A DNA stretch of 64,000 nucleotides from Coenobita brevimanus (Eukaryota > Arthropoda > Malacostraca > Decapoda > Coenobitidae). Shown here in pieces: positions 1 through 11,127 of this stretch. The notes beneath the pieces were generated by a model. It searched no databases. It saw nothing but the letters and a program-made list of their open reading frames with translations, and had not been told where the DNA came from. Location of the stretch: positions 30,303,153 through 30,367,152 of the forward strand of contig CM064690.1 in the NCBI GenBank assembly GCA_032717465.1. Reading direction: 5' to 3'. The stretch's first letter is position 1. Each line of letters opens with the position of its first letter. The position numbers and the translations under genes were made by a program.

Positions 1-2027
1 CTTGTTGACACGTAGGGAGTACATTTGTGGAATCCCATGCTGTTATAAATGGAATTTCTGGTTTCGTGTTGGAGACAAGTGAAGAACAGCCAAAAACGTT
101 ACTGTACTGAGAAATTGAAAATATCCTTTCCTTTAATTTCCTTCCCCGATACTCCTGCTTTTACTACTTTCTTGAGAATTTTTTATGTTTTCATTCTCTA
201 AGTTGTTTTCTGCTTGATTTTTACTTTATAACTGTGTTGGATAGTTTTTTTTCTTTTGCATTAATTTTCATAGTGTGAGATGTTTGTTGCTTTGAAGTCA
301 CCACATAATTATTTTCAGTAATGATTGGATTTACATCACCTTATTAATTTATTTTACTGATCATGTCACATCGTTATTCTGTTTTTATTCAGTATATGTC
401 TCCATTATGATGAAATTGATTTTTAGAAAGTTGCCGTGGCTCTTCTGTTTTGAGTTCTAATTAAAAACTTCTGTCTTCGGAAAATTTCTCTCCCTTTGCT
501 TTTCTCTTCAGTGTTTCCTCCATTTTTACTGTTGTTTTTTGGCTTCCGGCTATGTTGATTGGCATTTTGTGTGCAAGATACTCTGTTAGTGTTACAGTAT
601 TATGGTGCTTGCCAGATGAATTATGAAGTTTCTTAGAGTAATTAGATGCTTGTTGAACTAATTATGTTGCTTTTTGGACTAATTATGATGCATGTTATCC
701 CAGTCCATTGAATCTGATGATGACTTTTTTTTTTTAAGTAATGTTTATTCCTGCTACTCACCATTCACTAACAAAGCGCCAGCTTTAGATGACTCCACAT
801 TTACAGACAAACTGATTACCACATAGCCTAAGTTGGTACCAGTCAAATCAAATGGATCCTGGTAGGCTTTTGGATTCAGGTGCACAAGGTGGATGTGGTT
901 TATAAGGGGATTTCATTGAATAAAATCATCCAGAGATAGCAAGAATAAACCAATTAATATCAGCTGGTTCAGAGGGTTAATAATGCATATTGCTGTTGTA
1001 TTGCTTGCCTGAGTAACTCTGAACCCAGCGGCCACATTATTAAAACTGAGTACCGTATACCGAGGATTTATTAAGTTAGCAAGTCCCAAACTTTTTAGTC
1101 TTTTATGGAATGTCAGTGCTTGTTAGGTATCATTAGTGAGTCAGCAATGATTCAGAGGGCAGACATGTTCAGTCATCTTCACATCCTTCAGACATTGTCA
1201 TAAAAAATTGGGTTATCATTGACACCTCTGAGCACTCAGTTTTAATATAGCAAATTACTGGTTTTACTGCTTTAAGTACTTGGTAGAATGTGATGAGAAT
1301 GCTTGTACTTGTTGTCATGCTTGTAGTTTGAATTATGGTCTTGCATTATTTAATATGACTTGTAGTTTCAGAAATCATCAAAGTTTAGTTGAGCAGCCGT
1401 GTATATGGATATTACATAACTGGACCTAAGTCTTAATCAAATCAGGTCTAACCCAATTCAGCAAACTAGATCTGTCCTCACCATGAAAGGGTTTTTTAAT
1501 AAGTCTTTTCTATGAGTTTTCCGTTGTAAGTGTTCCATTTAGTGCTTAGGAATAAGGAAAGGGAGATGCTTCTGCTCTCTGCTCCATTTGGTGCTGTATC
1601 TGCCAAAATTAGGTATGGTTTTAGGTTATGGAAGGTCAGCTAAGCTTATTTTAATGTAGGTGTGATAACAGACACTTAGGAGTTGGAGAATCTTTCCGTC
1701 TTTTATTTCCTGAGTACAGAACTAAAGGAATCCTGTGGAATAGGGAAACCATAAAGAAAATGCTCCAATTTGGTCAGTAAATGAACCCTATGCAACACAT
1801 AAGGCATGAACAAGACCCTCCCCAGTTTGGTCAGTGTCAACAAAATACATTTTTAAAAACTTTATCTGACTTTGGAGTGAATCTTCGTACTTTCCACAAG
1901 ACCTAACTTAATAGTGAAAGCTACATACTGTACAGTACTTAGGTCTGTGCTTTGGCATTCTTCGGCCTTAACCCTCGGCAAAGAGCGGAAAAGAAAAAAC
2001 ACATGCAGTACTTGGTTAGGTGCGTGC
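1..2027. other. Upstream intergenic DNA, no gene recognised
   Basis: AT-rich sequence with stop codons in all frames and short T runs. No exon-like reading frame, RNA gene or repeat family shared with the rest of the window was recognised. Confidence 0.6.
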
Positions 2028-2212
2028 ATGAGTGGGATGCCTTCTCTCAGTGGCGCAGATATAACCAAGTCTACTGCCTGACTGTATAAATGTCCCTCAG
2101 TTCCCTCCTTACCCTCCAAAAGGAGGATGGTGGACTATGGGAGAAGGGCAGCTTCAACCCGCAGTCCACCAAGTTTATCTAGATGAGCTTGGGACCACAA
2201 TAGCAACAAGAA
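2028..2212 (+). repeat. Family B interspersed repeat, copy 1
   Basis: First of about 15 copies of a ~190-bp repeat. The order is a GGATGCCTTC-like start, a 'GTCCCTCAG' block, 'GGAGGATGGTGGACT', a Pro/Cys-neutral middle, 'GCAGTCCACC', 'GATGAGC', and a tail rich in CAA. The blocks 'GTGGACTGCAGG' and 'CCTGCAGTCCAC' can pair with each other. No RT or transposase is encoded, so it is non-autonomous. The CAA-type tail suggests a SINE-like or LINE-tail-derived element, but no A or B box was found. Confidence 0.7.
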
Positions 2213-2401
2213 CATTGATTAGGTTTGTTTGTTTTTTTTGTAATATCTGTAAGTAAGACTGCACAGATGAATTACTGTATTTGTGTTTTCCATATTATTG
2301 AGTTTGTGTTCATAAGATGGTGGTTTAGTTAATCCTTAAACTTGGGCTTATTATCATGACGGGTAGATGTTCAAAATTGTGTAATCCCAGTTGTGTAACA
2401 T

Positions 2402-2812
2402 CATGTAGGCCGCATACAACTTCTTTCCCTTCTCTGGAAACTTTTCCACTAAAGCTGTAAGAATGAATATCTGATCTACACAACCTTTTCCCTTCCTAAA
2501 GCCTCCCTGTTCTTCTCCAACTAATTCCTCTGTTATTTCCCCAACTCTGTCAATAAGTATCCTACCATACAGTTTTCCTATTACACTAAGAAGACAAATG
2601 CCCCTATGATTACCACACTCTCCTTTTTCCCCTTTTCCTTTGTACAAGGGAATAATTATACCCGACTTCCAATCCTCCGGGACTCTGCCTTCCTCCCAGG
2701 CCAATCTGCACATCTTCTACATCCATTCTACTACTATCTCTCCTCCATGCTTCAGCATTTCGCCACACACTCCATCAATTCCTGGGGCTTTCCCCAATTT
2801 GACTTTCTTCAT
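2402..2812 (-). mobile_element. GATA-tailed LINE fragment, N-terminal part of RT domain
   Basis: On the minus strand this encodes the start of a reverse transcriptase: KAPGIDGVCGEMLKHGGE, then PEDWKSGIIIPLYKGKG, NHRGICLLSVIGKLYGRIL and EEQGGFRKGKGCVDQIF. It ends abruptly just before the catalytic 'DLEKAYD' block. It matches the intact copy at 26425-28074 almost residue for residue, so this is a truncated, dead copy of the same family. It lies about 5.4 kb upstream of the gene's promoter. Confidence 0.9.
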
Positions 2813-2894
2813 ATGTGTATTTTTCTGTTAAAATGTAGTTTAGGCAGTTTTGAGTCTTATTTTTCTTAAAACCTATAGAAAAGTAGTTCATGTA

Positions 2895-4068
2895 CGAGGT
2901 TTGTTCAGAAAATATCAGACCTTAGGCTAAAAAAAATTAAATAGCTAACATGTTGAGCTAGGACACGAATCCCCCTCAAAGTAGACCCCTTCTGACTTGA
3001 TACATGTATCCCATTGTTCTTTCCACTGCATGAAGCATTTTTCAAAGTCGGTTTTCGATATCGCCTGCAGGTGCTTCATCGCATTTGTCATGATCTCTTC
3101 TCGCAGATGAACGTTGCTCAAGATGTGTTGGAGTGTGCAAATTGTGATCCAGACTTTTTGAAGACGAGACTTGGGTGTACAGGTACAACCCAGAAACCAA
3201 AGCACAATGTCCCAGTGGAAGCATGCAGGGTCACCTTGGCCAAAAAAATGCATAAAAGGTCTGCAACAAAGTGAATTGTCCTTGCATGTTGACAGTTTTT
3301 TTTCAACTACCGTGGTGTTTTTTATCACAAATGCTCACCAGGTCAAACTGTCAACAAACATTACTATCTTGACGTCATCCATTGTCTTCATAGCACAGTT
3401 TGGCAGAAGAGACCAGACCTTTGGAAGGCAACAAGATGGAAGCTGCACCATGACAATGCCCCTGCCCATTCTTCTCAGCTGATTCAGGAATTTTTTGGCC
3501 AGGCATAACATCCTGCAGGTCTGGCAGACTTCCTACTCAACAGACATGGTTCTGTACAACTTATGATCCCCAGGCTCAAAACTATGTTGAAGGATTTCTG
3601 ATTTGGGACAAGAGAAGAGATTACGACAAATGCGACTCAGTTCGGCAGAAGAGACCAGACCTTTCGAAAGTGGCAAGTTGAAAGTTGCACCACAACAATG
3701 CTTTTGCCCATTGTTCTCAAGTGATTCAGGATTTTTTTTGCCAAACATAACATCCCTCAGGTCCGGCAAGTTCCCTACTCACCAGACACGGCTCCGTGCG
3801 ACTTTTGGTTATTCCCCAAGCTCAAAACTGCTGAATGGTTCCCAGTTTGAGATGAGAGAAGTGATCATGACAAATACGATGAAGCACCTGCAGGAGGTAC
3901 CGAAAACCGACTTTGAAAAATGTTTCAGACAGTGGAAAGAACGTTGGGTTATGTGTGTCAAGTCAGAAGAGGCCTACTTTGAGGGGGATTAGTGTCCCAG
4001 CTCAACAGGTTAGCTACTGTACTTTATTTTTCAGAGCATAAGGTTGGATACTTTCTGAACAGACTTTG
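2895..4068. mobile_element. Rearranged mariner-family transposon remnant with inverted ends
   Basis: The ends read CGAGGTTTGTTCAGAAAATA (left) and the complement of TACTTTCTGAACAGACTTTG (right), each bordered by TA (2893-2894 and 4069-4070), as expected for a Tc1/mariner insertion. The right part encodes degraded transposase on the + strand: 'HHDNAPAHS' near 3445 and 'YSPDTAPCDFWLFPKLK' near 3770-3820 carry the second and third acidic residues of the D,D34D catalytic domain, followed by the C-terminal 'KTDFEKCF.QWKE' region. The left part encodes that same C-terminal region on the minus strand (2945-3110). The two halves are therefore mirror images. Part of the catalytic region is also duplicated in tandem (3396 and 3638, period 242). 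Many stops make it non-functional. The end sequence resembles irritans-type mariners; that subfamily call is from memory. Confidence 0.88.
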
Positions 4069-4072
4069 TATA

Positions 4073-6329
4073 CATCACCAGCTATTGTTACCTTTGATAG
4101 CTATAGAGTACAGTTAAAAGCATCATTTTCACTAATAACATTTCATTCAGTGTCTTGCAGTTATTTACTCTATGTTCACCATATACCCCAGTATGCTGTC
4201 ATATTCAGAAGAGGACATTCACCATATTCAGGTTTACATTCATTTCAAGGTAGTAACCATCATACGATACTGAACACATTAAATCGTCCAGTATCCTGGC
4301 ATTGATCATATTGTGTTCCCTTTGATGATAAAAAGTAAACTCAGTTATTTTGAATGCATCTGCTCCAGTGGAGAAATTTGGATGCAGTCTTGTTTGCACT
4401 TCATGGTATAGTTACTGCTCTGATGATTGTGACACAAAGTTCATCGTTTTAACAAGTTTTTTAGAGGTGGGAATTTTTTTTTCATGTGAAATTGTGGCTG
4501 AATGCATTCATACTGGAGCAGTTGCAACGAATATGGCAAGCGTAGTCTATATAGACTTTGTCCCACAAGCATTACTACTCCAACAGAACACATTGTCACA
4601 AGCACTTCATTAATCTCACCCAACACTTCAAAATTCCTCTTACTTGTACGTAACATGTCTTCATTGCTGAACTTATCAAAACTTAGGTTACATTTCAGTA
4701 TCTTGCCAGACATCACAAATGAATTGCATCCATATCACCCTCTCCTTTGCACTCCACATATCATTCACAATGTATTGTTTGTTACTTATAGTGACAAGTA
4801 GTGTTTTGTACTGAATTGTAATACAGTAGCTATTGTATGCATACCTTATTTCATGTTTCATTCTTACATCATTTCATTGGACTAGTGACTGTGCTCTTTA
4901 ACCCTCAATGGGTTGCTTGGTCACTGGGATTTTATTTTGATTGTGACAAGGATTTTACAATGATTAATTCTTTACCAAACAGACACGGCCTTTCCTTAGC
5001 TGTTTTCTGTGGAAATGAGTCTTTCTCAGGTTACTTGGTATTTCCCCTGGATTGCCACAGCTACATGGTATTTTTTAGACTCACCTATGAAAGCTAAAAA
5101 TGAGGATTCAGAATATGTAAATACAGTATTCCGCTGATGTCTAACAGTAGGTGGCCATAATTATTTAACATTCCTAACACTCATTCTTAAATTTGAAAGC
5201 TGGCTGTCTGATGCAAGTTTGGTTAGGTCAGGGTTGGTCAGATCATTAAATTTCCCATAGTTTTGATGGGATACACTGACACGTCCAGTGGGAGTGATGG
5301 TTGGTAAGCAATGCAGCCAGTCAGAGAGATTGTTGGTAACCACAGCTGCAGGCGACCTACTTCATTAAATACCGCAAAATAGGTATATTCTGTTTTTTTC
5401 CAATCACTTTCTGCAGTCACAACTCAACTACCTGTGTTGCATATTTACCAAAATTACTTACCTTGAGCGTGTGAGTTTGTTCTAGGTGGAATCACTGTGC
5501 CCATTTGGTAAAGAATGACCTTACAGTGTTATCTGTTCCTAAATAACAGATCCTTGCTTTTCACAATTATCCCCATATTACTGCACTTAGTTTTCACATA
5601 TTGTTAGTTCAGTGTAATACACTTGGTATTTACTATACCATACTGACTATGTCTTCACCACACTGCACTATGTTCACTCACTGTACCTTTCACTGCGCAC
5701 TACATATCATTATTTTCACTTCACTGTAATTTCACTGTATACCACACCCACACACCCAAACTGCTTTCCCATATGAATTAAGTTTTACAGTGATCTCAGA
5801 TAGATGTACTGTACCATAACTGCAGAGAGTTACCTTTGACAGTTTTAAATGTTTGGAAAGTGTCAGTTAAGAGTTCATTTCTCTTAGAAGTAGACTATTG
5901 AGATTTTTAAAAATGTGGATAATTGGGAAATTATAGAATTCTTCTTAGGGTTGGCAAACTATGGCAGAAAAATATAATGAATTTTGAAAATTTATGTAGG
6001 TATAGGTATATATATTAGACGTATCATTATTTCTAAAAAGTATATTGATATATACTTTAGTATGTCTAGGGCAGTTTTAGTTTTAGTTTATTTATTTATT
6101 TATTTATTTATTTTTATTATTATTACTCTTCATCTTTAACTTCTTCAGTCTGGTGAAATTCATTACAGTATTTGGTTACTGCCATCTCCAGACAGCTTTA
6201 CTGTATTCAGTTGAGGAGTGACTCTGTGAAGTACGAGGGTTAACTGTAGCTTTCACTTAGCTTTTACTTTTTCACTACAGAAAGTCTTCCCAAAGATGAG
6301 TGAGTTCATTCCAAGATGCTGTACTGTAT
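4073..6329. other. Intergenic DNA, nothing recognised
   Basis: No coding, RNA or transposon signal was recognised. There is a short (TTTA)n tract near 6092-6120. A weak resemblance to family E (fold-back 'TTTATTCAG' arms) near 6130-6225 is too degraded to call. Confidence 0.5.
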
Positions 6330-6520
6330 AGTCAGTTTGTTTTCATCTGGTGAACCTGAGCTGCTATCACAGTTTCAGTACTAAAGTGTGTTTTTTATGA
6401 AATTTGATAAGCTTTAGCTATGAGGCAGGAATCAGTCTCCTTGGTTTCTGGTCAGCCCCATCTTCTAATCCTACTGCACCTGGCTGTCAAGTGAGCTGAA
6501 AGGGGTTACAGATCTTTTGT
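6330..6520 (+). repeat. Family I interspersed repeat, copy 1
   Basis: Shares the blocks 'AAATTTGATAA-CT', 'TATGAGGCAGGAATCAGTCT', 'CCTTGGTTTCTGGTCA' and 'GAGCTGAAAGGGGTTA' with copies at about 25815-25995, 42465-42665 and, inverted, 33150-33320. No coding capacity. The class is unknown. Confidence 0.65.
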
Positions 6521-6963
6521 CAAGTGAAACAGACTGACTGTACTAAGTATAAGACAGTAAATATGCCAGCAGATTCAAGAGGTTAATATGAGGAGCTGTG
6601 TGGAATAACTTCAGATACGTCAAACTCAGTACATAAAGAAATTGGATGTTAGACAATGATATTATTTTATTCAAGGCACCTTCAGAATTCCCATGCAGAG
6701 CAGCATCAGAAAAATAATAGCTACAAGGTGCTTTGTTGAGGAACTTGAAAGGTGCCATTTGTCCAAAAAATTCCATTTTCTATCCTGTTTTTTTCAAGTT
6801 TGATTTTGGCACATTCAAAGTACTTCTCTGAGCTCTTCATAAATTCTCATTTGTCTGTTGTTTTGTGTTGCAGGTCCTTCTTCACGTACAATCGGCTTTG
6901 GAAGTCCAGTCACCTCTTCTTTTTTTTCTCCATGGACTCTGAAAATTTGAGTTAAATTCTGAA

Positions 6964-7150
6964 TGGCATTGAAGGCTTCATAGCACCTTTTCCTCAATGA
7001 TTCATTTTGCCTGTTGCACCTTAACATTCTGTCATATGTTATTTATGCCATTAGAATATCGAAATAGTTTGGATTAGTACCGTAACATATAAGAGAATAT
7101 TGAGGTAAAGTGTGCAGAATAAACCACTGGGAAAGAGGTGTTAGAGAAAT
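6964..7150. repeat. Family A fold-back repeat (MITE-like), copy 1
   Basis: An imperfect palindrome of about 190 bp. The left arm reads 'AGGCTTCATAGCACCTTTTC', then a 'GATTCATTTTG' and 'GCACCTTAACATTCT' block. The right arm carries the complements ('AGAATATTGAGGTAAAG', 'AAACCACTGGGAAAGAGGTG'). The family consensus arm is roughly GGCTTTGTAGCACCTCTTCC followed by TTAGTGATTTATTCTGCATA. It encodes nothing and recurs at least ten more times in the window, so it is a non-autonomous DNA-type element. Confidence 0.75.
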
Positions 7151-7483
7151 GTTCAGAGTCTCATAGAATACAGTATGACTCACATTTTTGAAGTCCATGG
7201 AGAGATAAGCGAGATAGAGGACAGGACTTTTGTTGCTGATTGTACTGTATTTTCCTTCTGTTCATTTGTTATTTTGTTCTGCTGCTCTTTATTTTAGTAG
7301 TGGTTTCCTCTGCAAAATATTGTGTATGTAAATTTAATGATAGCATTGTAGTGTTATAATTGATCAGCACTGCTTCCCTTGTTTGCATTTACCAATACAG
7401 TAGTAGTAAATAATGATAATGTAGTGAGATTGCATATGTAGTGATAGTATTTCTCCTGCTGTGCAAGTATTGACTCATCTTTT

Positions 7484-8120
7484 GCTTGAAGTATCTCATC
7501 TCTAGCTGTTTCCCCTTCTCATTTTCTCATACATGAAGTGTCAGAGTAATGTATTAGGATTCTCATTGGAAGTTTTTTTTTAAATGTTTGAAGTATCAAA
7601 AGTATTAGTAAACTTATCAAAGTTAATTTTATTTATTTATTTATTTTTTCTAGTTTCTTCCTCATAGTTGGAGTATCTGGGCATTAGCGAATTCATTCTC
7701 AGTCAGTTATTCATTTTATTAGTTTTTCTGCTGTATGAAGTAAAAAGCCATTACCGAACTCATTCGATGTCTGACGTATTTCACATCATTCTTTCATACT
7801 CGAAAAATCTGTCAGCTGATTTTTAAATTTTTTAGTCCAATATCAGATTTTTTTTTTTCCCTCATATTTGGACTATCAAAAGTTATATACTGTAGTATTG
7901 TCTTTTTTTTTTCTTTTCTTTTTTTTCGTATTCGGAGTATCAAAACAATAGCATATTTATTTTCTTATTCTGTTTTCCTCATTTGAAGTATCAGAAACAT
8001 TACACAGCGAATTTTTTGTTTTTCTCTTCTATTTGGAGTCTCAGAAGTTGAGTGAATTTATTCTCAGTCGGTTATATCTTGTTTTTTATTATAATTTCGC
8101 TCATGTATGGAGTATCAAAA
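7484..8120 (+). repeat. Degenerate tandem array next to the promoter
   Basis: The motif GGAGTATCAAAA or close variants recurs about eleven times (near 7484, 7535, 7590, 7670, 7735, 7798, 7877, 7934, 7985, 8035, 8109). It is often preceded by 'CTCATATTT' and followed by 'TAGCGAATTTATTCTCAGTC', with intervals of about 50-80 bases. T-rich tracts separate the units. The array ends about 50 bases before the TATA-like box. It could be an expanded regulatory unit or an old minisatellite; the sequence alone does not decide. Confidence 0.7.
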
Positions 8121-8168
8121 ATATAGCGAGTGTATAGAGAAGTATTTCTGAGGGGTGAATACTATAGC

Positions 8169-8176
8169 TATATAAG
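8169..8176 (+). promoter_or_regulatory. Candidate TATA box of the BTB gene
   Basis: TATATAAG lies about 745 bases before the start codon, at the switch from AT-rich DNA to a GC-rich leader, which is where a core promoter is expected. Transcription would start near 8200. No clear arthropod initiator was seen there, so the exact start is inferred. Confidence 0.45.
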
Positions 8177-8199
8177 TACTGAGTGCCAGCGGTGTGTCC

Positions 8200-8913
8200 C
8201 CTATTGATTTGAGTCCCGGTGTGGCTCGGTGTTGTGGTAGGTGTGTGGGTGGTGGTGCCCTATAGGCGTCCCAGCGGAAGGCGCGGACGGTGGGCGCGGC
8301 AGCGGAAGGAGGAGGACGCGGAGGAGCAGCTGTAGGAGGAGGTGGAGGGGAGGGGGAGGAGGAGGAGGAGAGGCGGATGAGGGTGGTGGATACACAGACT
8401 CACAACAAGAACCGGCCTCTCACTCCATCGCCAACCACCACCGCCACCGCCACCACCACCGCCACCAGCAACCACACCTCTCGCCACTGCTCACCACACC
8501 TCCCACCACCACAAACACACACACATACACAGACACATACACACACATACACAAACACACACACATACACACACACATAGATACAAACAGACACATACAC
8601 ACAGCAGCCACCAGACACAAATCACCTACCACATCTCCCATCACAGCAAGCACACAGCAACTCCCAAACAAGACCCCCTGCACCTTAACAACCAAGGTGT
8701 AAACCCCCCATTGGTGGCCACTGCAAAAACAAAACAACACCCCCACACCCCCAACAACAACAACGTCATCACCCCCGCGAAAAGAACGAGTCAAGAAACG
8801 AGCCAAGACGATCACATCGCCCCTCCACTACCGGCCGCCCCAACACCAACTCAAAACATCCCCCCACGACTCAGCCGCCAAAACAACGTCCACCCTAAAC
8901 CAGAGCCGCAAGT
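8200..8913 (+). other. Probable 5' untranslated leader of the BTB gene
   Basis: Composition changes sharply: 8215-8400 is GC-rich with GGA/GGAGG runs and many CpG, and 8400-8660 is built of CAC/ACACAT runs. There is no splice acceptor needed to reach the start codon, so this is drawn as part of the first exon. One upstream ATG is present. The long Gly/Pro/Thr/His-rich frames here are low-complexity artefacts. Confidence 0.6.
8377..8580 (+). promoter_or_regulatory. Upstream ORF in the 5' leader (67 codons)
   Basis: The only ATG found between the TATA-like box and the main start. It opens a 67-codon frame that stops at 8580, 333 bases before the main ATG. Its context is poor (C at -3, A at +4), whereas the main ATG has A at -3 and G at +4. 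It could modestly limit translation of the BTB protein. The peptide is Thr/His/Asn-rich and not family-like. Confidence 0.4.
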
Positions 8914-9099
8914 ATGGGGTCGGAACAGCACTATTCACTGCGCTGGAACGACTACACAGTAAAGATTGTCACGGCCTTCCAGTCCTTGCGTGACGAAGAG
9001 GATTTTGTTGACGTGACGGTTGCCTGTGACGGACACTCCTACTCGGCTCACAAGATGGTGCTCTCCGCGTGTTCCCCCTATTTTAGGGCGCTGTTAAGG
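8914..9099 (+). CDS. BTB zinc-finger transcription factor, exon 1 (N-terminal half of BTB domain)
   Basis: Codons 1-62. The protein starts [18 protein letters not shown] and continues with [19 protein letters not shown], then [18 protein letters not shown], the signature of the arthropod BTB/POZ (ttk-type) group. BTB domains dimerise and recruit co-repressors or chromatin proteins in the nucleus. The start is the first ATG of the frame and has a good context. The exon ends at AGG|GTGAGT in phase 0 and joins exon 2 to give ALLR-ANPCQHPIVIL, which restores the BTB fold exactly. From memory the sequence is closest to Drosophila Abrupt ([21 protein letters not shown]); Broad, Tramtrack and Lola are more distant. 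The family is certain, the orthologue is not. Confidence 0.95.
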
Positions 9100-9124
9100 G
9101 TGAGTCACTGAAGTATCTACTCTT

Positions 9125-9520
9125 TTTAAGCCATATACTCATTGCCATGGCAGACTTCATAGCACTTCTTTCGTAGCATTTTATCTTGCATATTACTCAT
9201 TAGTTTTCTCTTAGAATGATGCTGGAAAGGGATGCCTTCATGATGTGACACCAGTGTAACTAGGTGGCTCTGTTACATGGTTATATATTTGTCCCTCAGT
9301 TTTCTTCCTTTCCCTCAAAAGGAGTATGGTGGACTGCAGAAGTGCAGCTTCAGCTTGCAATCCACAGGGTTCACGTTCAAATCAGCATGGGGTCACAGCA
9401 AGAGTACTCTTTGAACAGTACAGAATTCAGTGAAGCAGACTGTGTTGATATTCCTTTCATGTTGACACAGTTTGCATCATTATCATACAAGAGGATATTA
9501 AGGTGTAATAAGCATTCTTG
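9125..9520 (+). repeat. Intron 1: family A repeat split by a family B copy
   Basis: Intron 1 is 9100-9944. A left-arm piece of family A (about 9145-9212: 'CATAGCACTTCTTTCGTAGC', 'TTGCATATTACTC') is followed by a full family B copy in the + direction (about 9222-9410), then a family A right-arm piece ('CATACAAGAGGATATTAAGG', about 9485-9515). The same A-B-A order recurs at 13503-13853 and 22540-22935. The rest of the intron (9521-9944) shows nothing recognised. Confidence 0.65.
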
Positions 9521-9944
9521 ATTGTTGATGAAAAAGTGATATGAAAGTGTCTAATATTAAAGCAATGAGAATATGGTATGTTGTGTATAAAGTAATTTTA
9601 CATACAGCCTCAGTCATATTTGCCTTATGAATAGTGTAAGTTAAAGTTTGCTCCTTAGTTTTCCAGTTGTTGGAGGCTGTAATTGAGTAAAGGTAAATTG
9701 ACTATCATCATCATGGAAATTTGTATAGTTTTTAAAAGTCTTTAAAGATGCACCAGTATTTGAGATTAAAGAGTATTTAATATTTTGTTATATACAGTAA
9801 ATCACACACTTGAGGTCAAGTTTTTTAGATTAATGATAGTTTGTAGTGTACAGGAGTAACTTACTAAAGTATTTTATTTTATTTCATAGTTTGGGTAAGT
9901 AACCTATTTGTTGAGTTAGACTGCAGGTTGCCAATCTTTCGCAG

Positions 9945-10136
9945 GCCAACCCTTGCCAACACCCTATAGTGATACTAAAAGACGTGGGTCATGTGGAGCT
10001 GGAGCGGTTATTGGAATTCATGTACAACGGGGAGGTGAGCATCGCGCAAGACCAGCTGGCCGCATTCCTCAAGACGGCTGAAAACCTCAAAATACGTGGC
10101 CTGGCTGGCTCCTCTGATGATTTGGATCAGGCGGGG
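9945..10136 (+). CDS. BTB zinc-finger transcription factor, exon 2 (C-terminal half of BTB domain)
   Basis: Codons 63-126. Reads ANPCQHPIVILKDVGHVELE, then LLEFMYNGEVSIAQDQLAA and FLKTAENLKIRGLAG, completing the BTB domain at about residue 116, followed by SSDDLDQAG. The acceptor is TTTCGCAG at 9937-9944 and the donor is GCGGGG|GTGAGT. Both ends are phase 0, so the join to exon 3 gives DQAG-IHRPD. The 'FMYNGEV' and 'FLKTAE.L.IRGL' blocks are typical of insect BTB-ZF factors, including Abrupt and Broad. Confidence 0.95.
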
Positions 10137-10192
10137 GTGAGTTCTCTGGAGTCAGTGTTGTTTTTTTTTGTTTTGCAGGCTGAAGTTTTGTT

Positions 10193-10390
10193 TTTGTGGG
10201 CCTAGATTCATCTAGACATAAATTCAGTAGACTGCAGGCAGAAGTTGCCCTTCTCGTGCGGTCCACTATCCTTGTTTGGGGGGATAAGGAGGAAGTTGAG
10301 GAGCATTTGTATGCAGTAACTAGGCAACAGAACTGCCTGGTCATATTAATCCCACGACATGAAGGTGACACTCGCCATCACTGGTGCTTC
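10193..10390 (-). repeat. Family B repeat in intron 2, close to the exon 2 donor
   Basis: Inverted copy of family B, beginning only about 57 bases after the exon 2 splice donor. It contains 'AGTAGACTGCAGGCAGAAGT', 'TGCGGTCCACTAT' and 'GAAGTTGAGGAGCATTTGTA'. No coding potential. Confidence 0.7.
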
Positions 10391-11127
10391 ATGTGAAATG
10401 AAAATAGGATATTACTCTTGATTACGTTTGACAAACTTTAACAAGTACAAATTCCAACATGCTTTCATGTGTTGGCTTTGGTCACCCAAAGGTGCCTGTC
10501 CATGCTGCTTGATCTCTAGTAGCCTTTTTATTCAGTCCCTGAACCCTAAGGTCACACTTTTTAAAATAATACTTTAATGCCCCTATATTATGACAGTTTA
10601 TGTCTAATTCAATGCCCAGTGGATGGTGGGAGGAATTCTCCATATGAGGGAAAACATTCTGGTGTTTTGAAGGTATAATATTTTCAGTATTATTCACAGT
10701 GCACGGTTGCTTTTTCATATCTTTGAGGTTTATGATAATAATAACTCACATTTTAATGAAAATAGATTCAGTACCAAAAATTAATGTCTAACATATTAGC
10801 AGCTGATCATGAGGTGATTCAGTTTTCTGTAGCTATGGAGCTTATTTCATATTGTATTGTGAGGTAATATTGGCTGTGTTTATTGTTTTCAGAGGCACAA
10901 TATTTGTCCTTAATGTGCTTAGAACAGGCCAAAAAATTATGTTGTAAGCCCTAACATTTTATTTTTAGAAGTGATTCAGCTGGGAGTGTCTAATAGGGGG
11001 TCAGTAAACTGCTCTGGGAAAGCAGTTGGTCACTCTTGCCTCGTATGTCAGAACTAAACAGCCCATCCCTGAGGTCCTAAGCTTTTATTGTGGCAGTAAA
11101 GGCTTGGATGATAGTACTAGATGTATT
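10391..11127. other. Intron 2 interior, nothing recognised
   Basis: No repeat family, exon or RNA gene recognised in this part of intron 2 (10137-11385). Confidence 0.55.

Noticed and set aside
8241..8815. Frames of 96-153 codons before the main start, both strands
   Set aside because: GGA and CAC low-complexity leader; only the ATG at 8377 was kept as an upstream ORF.
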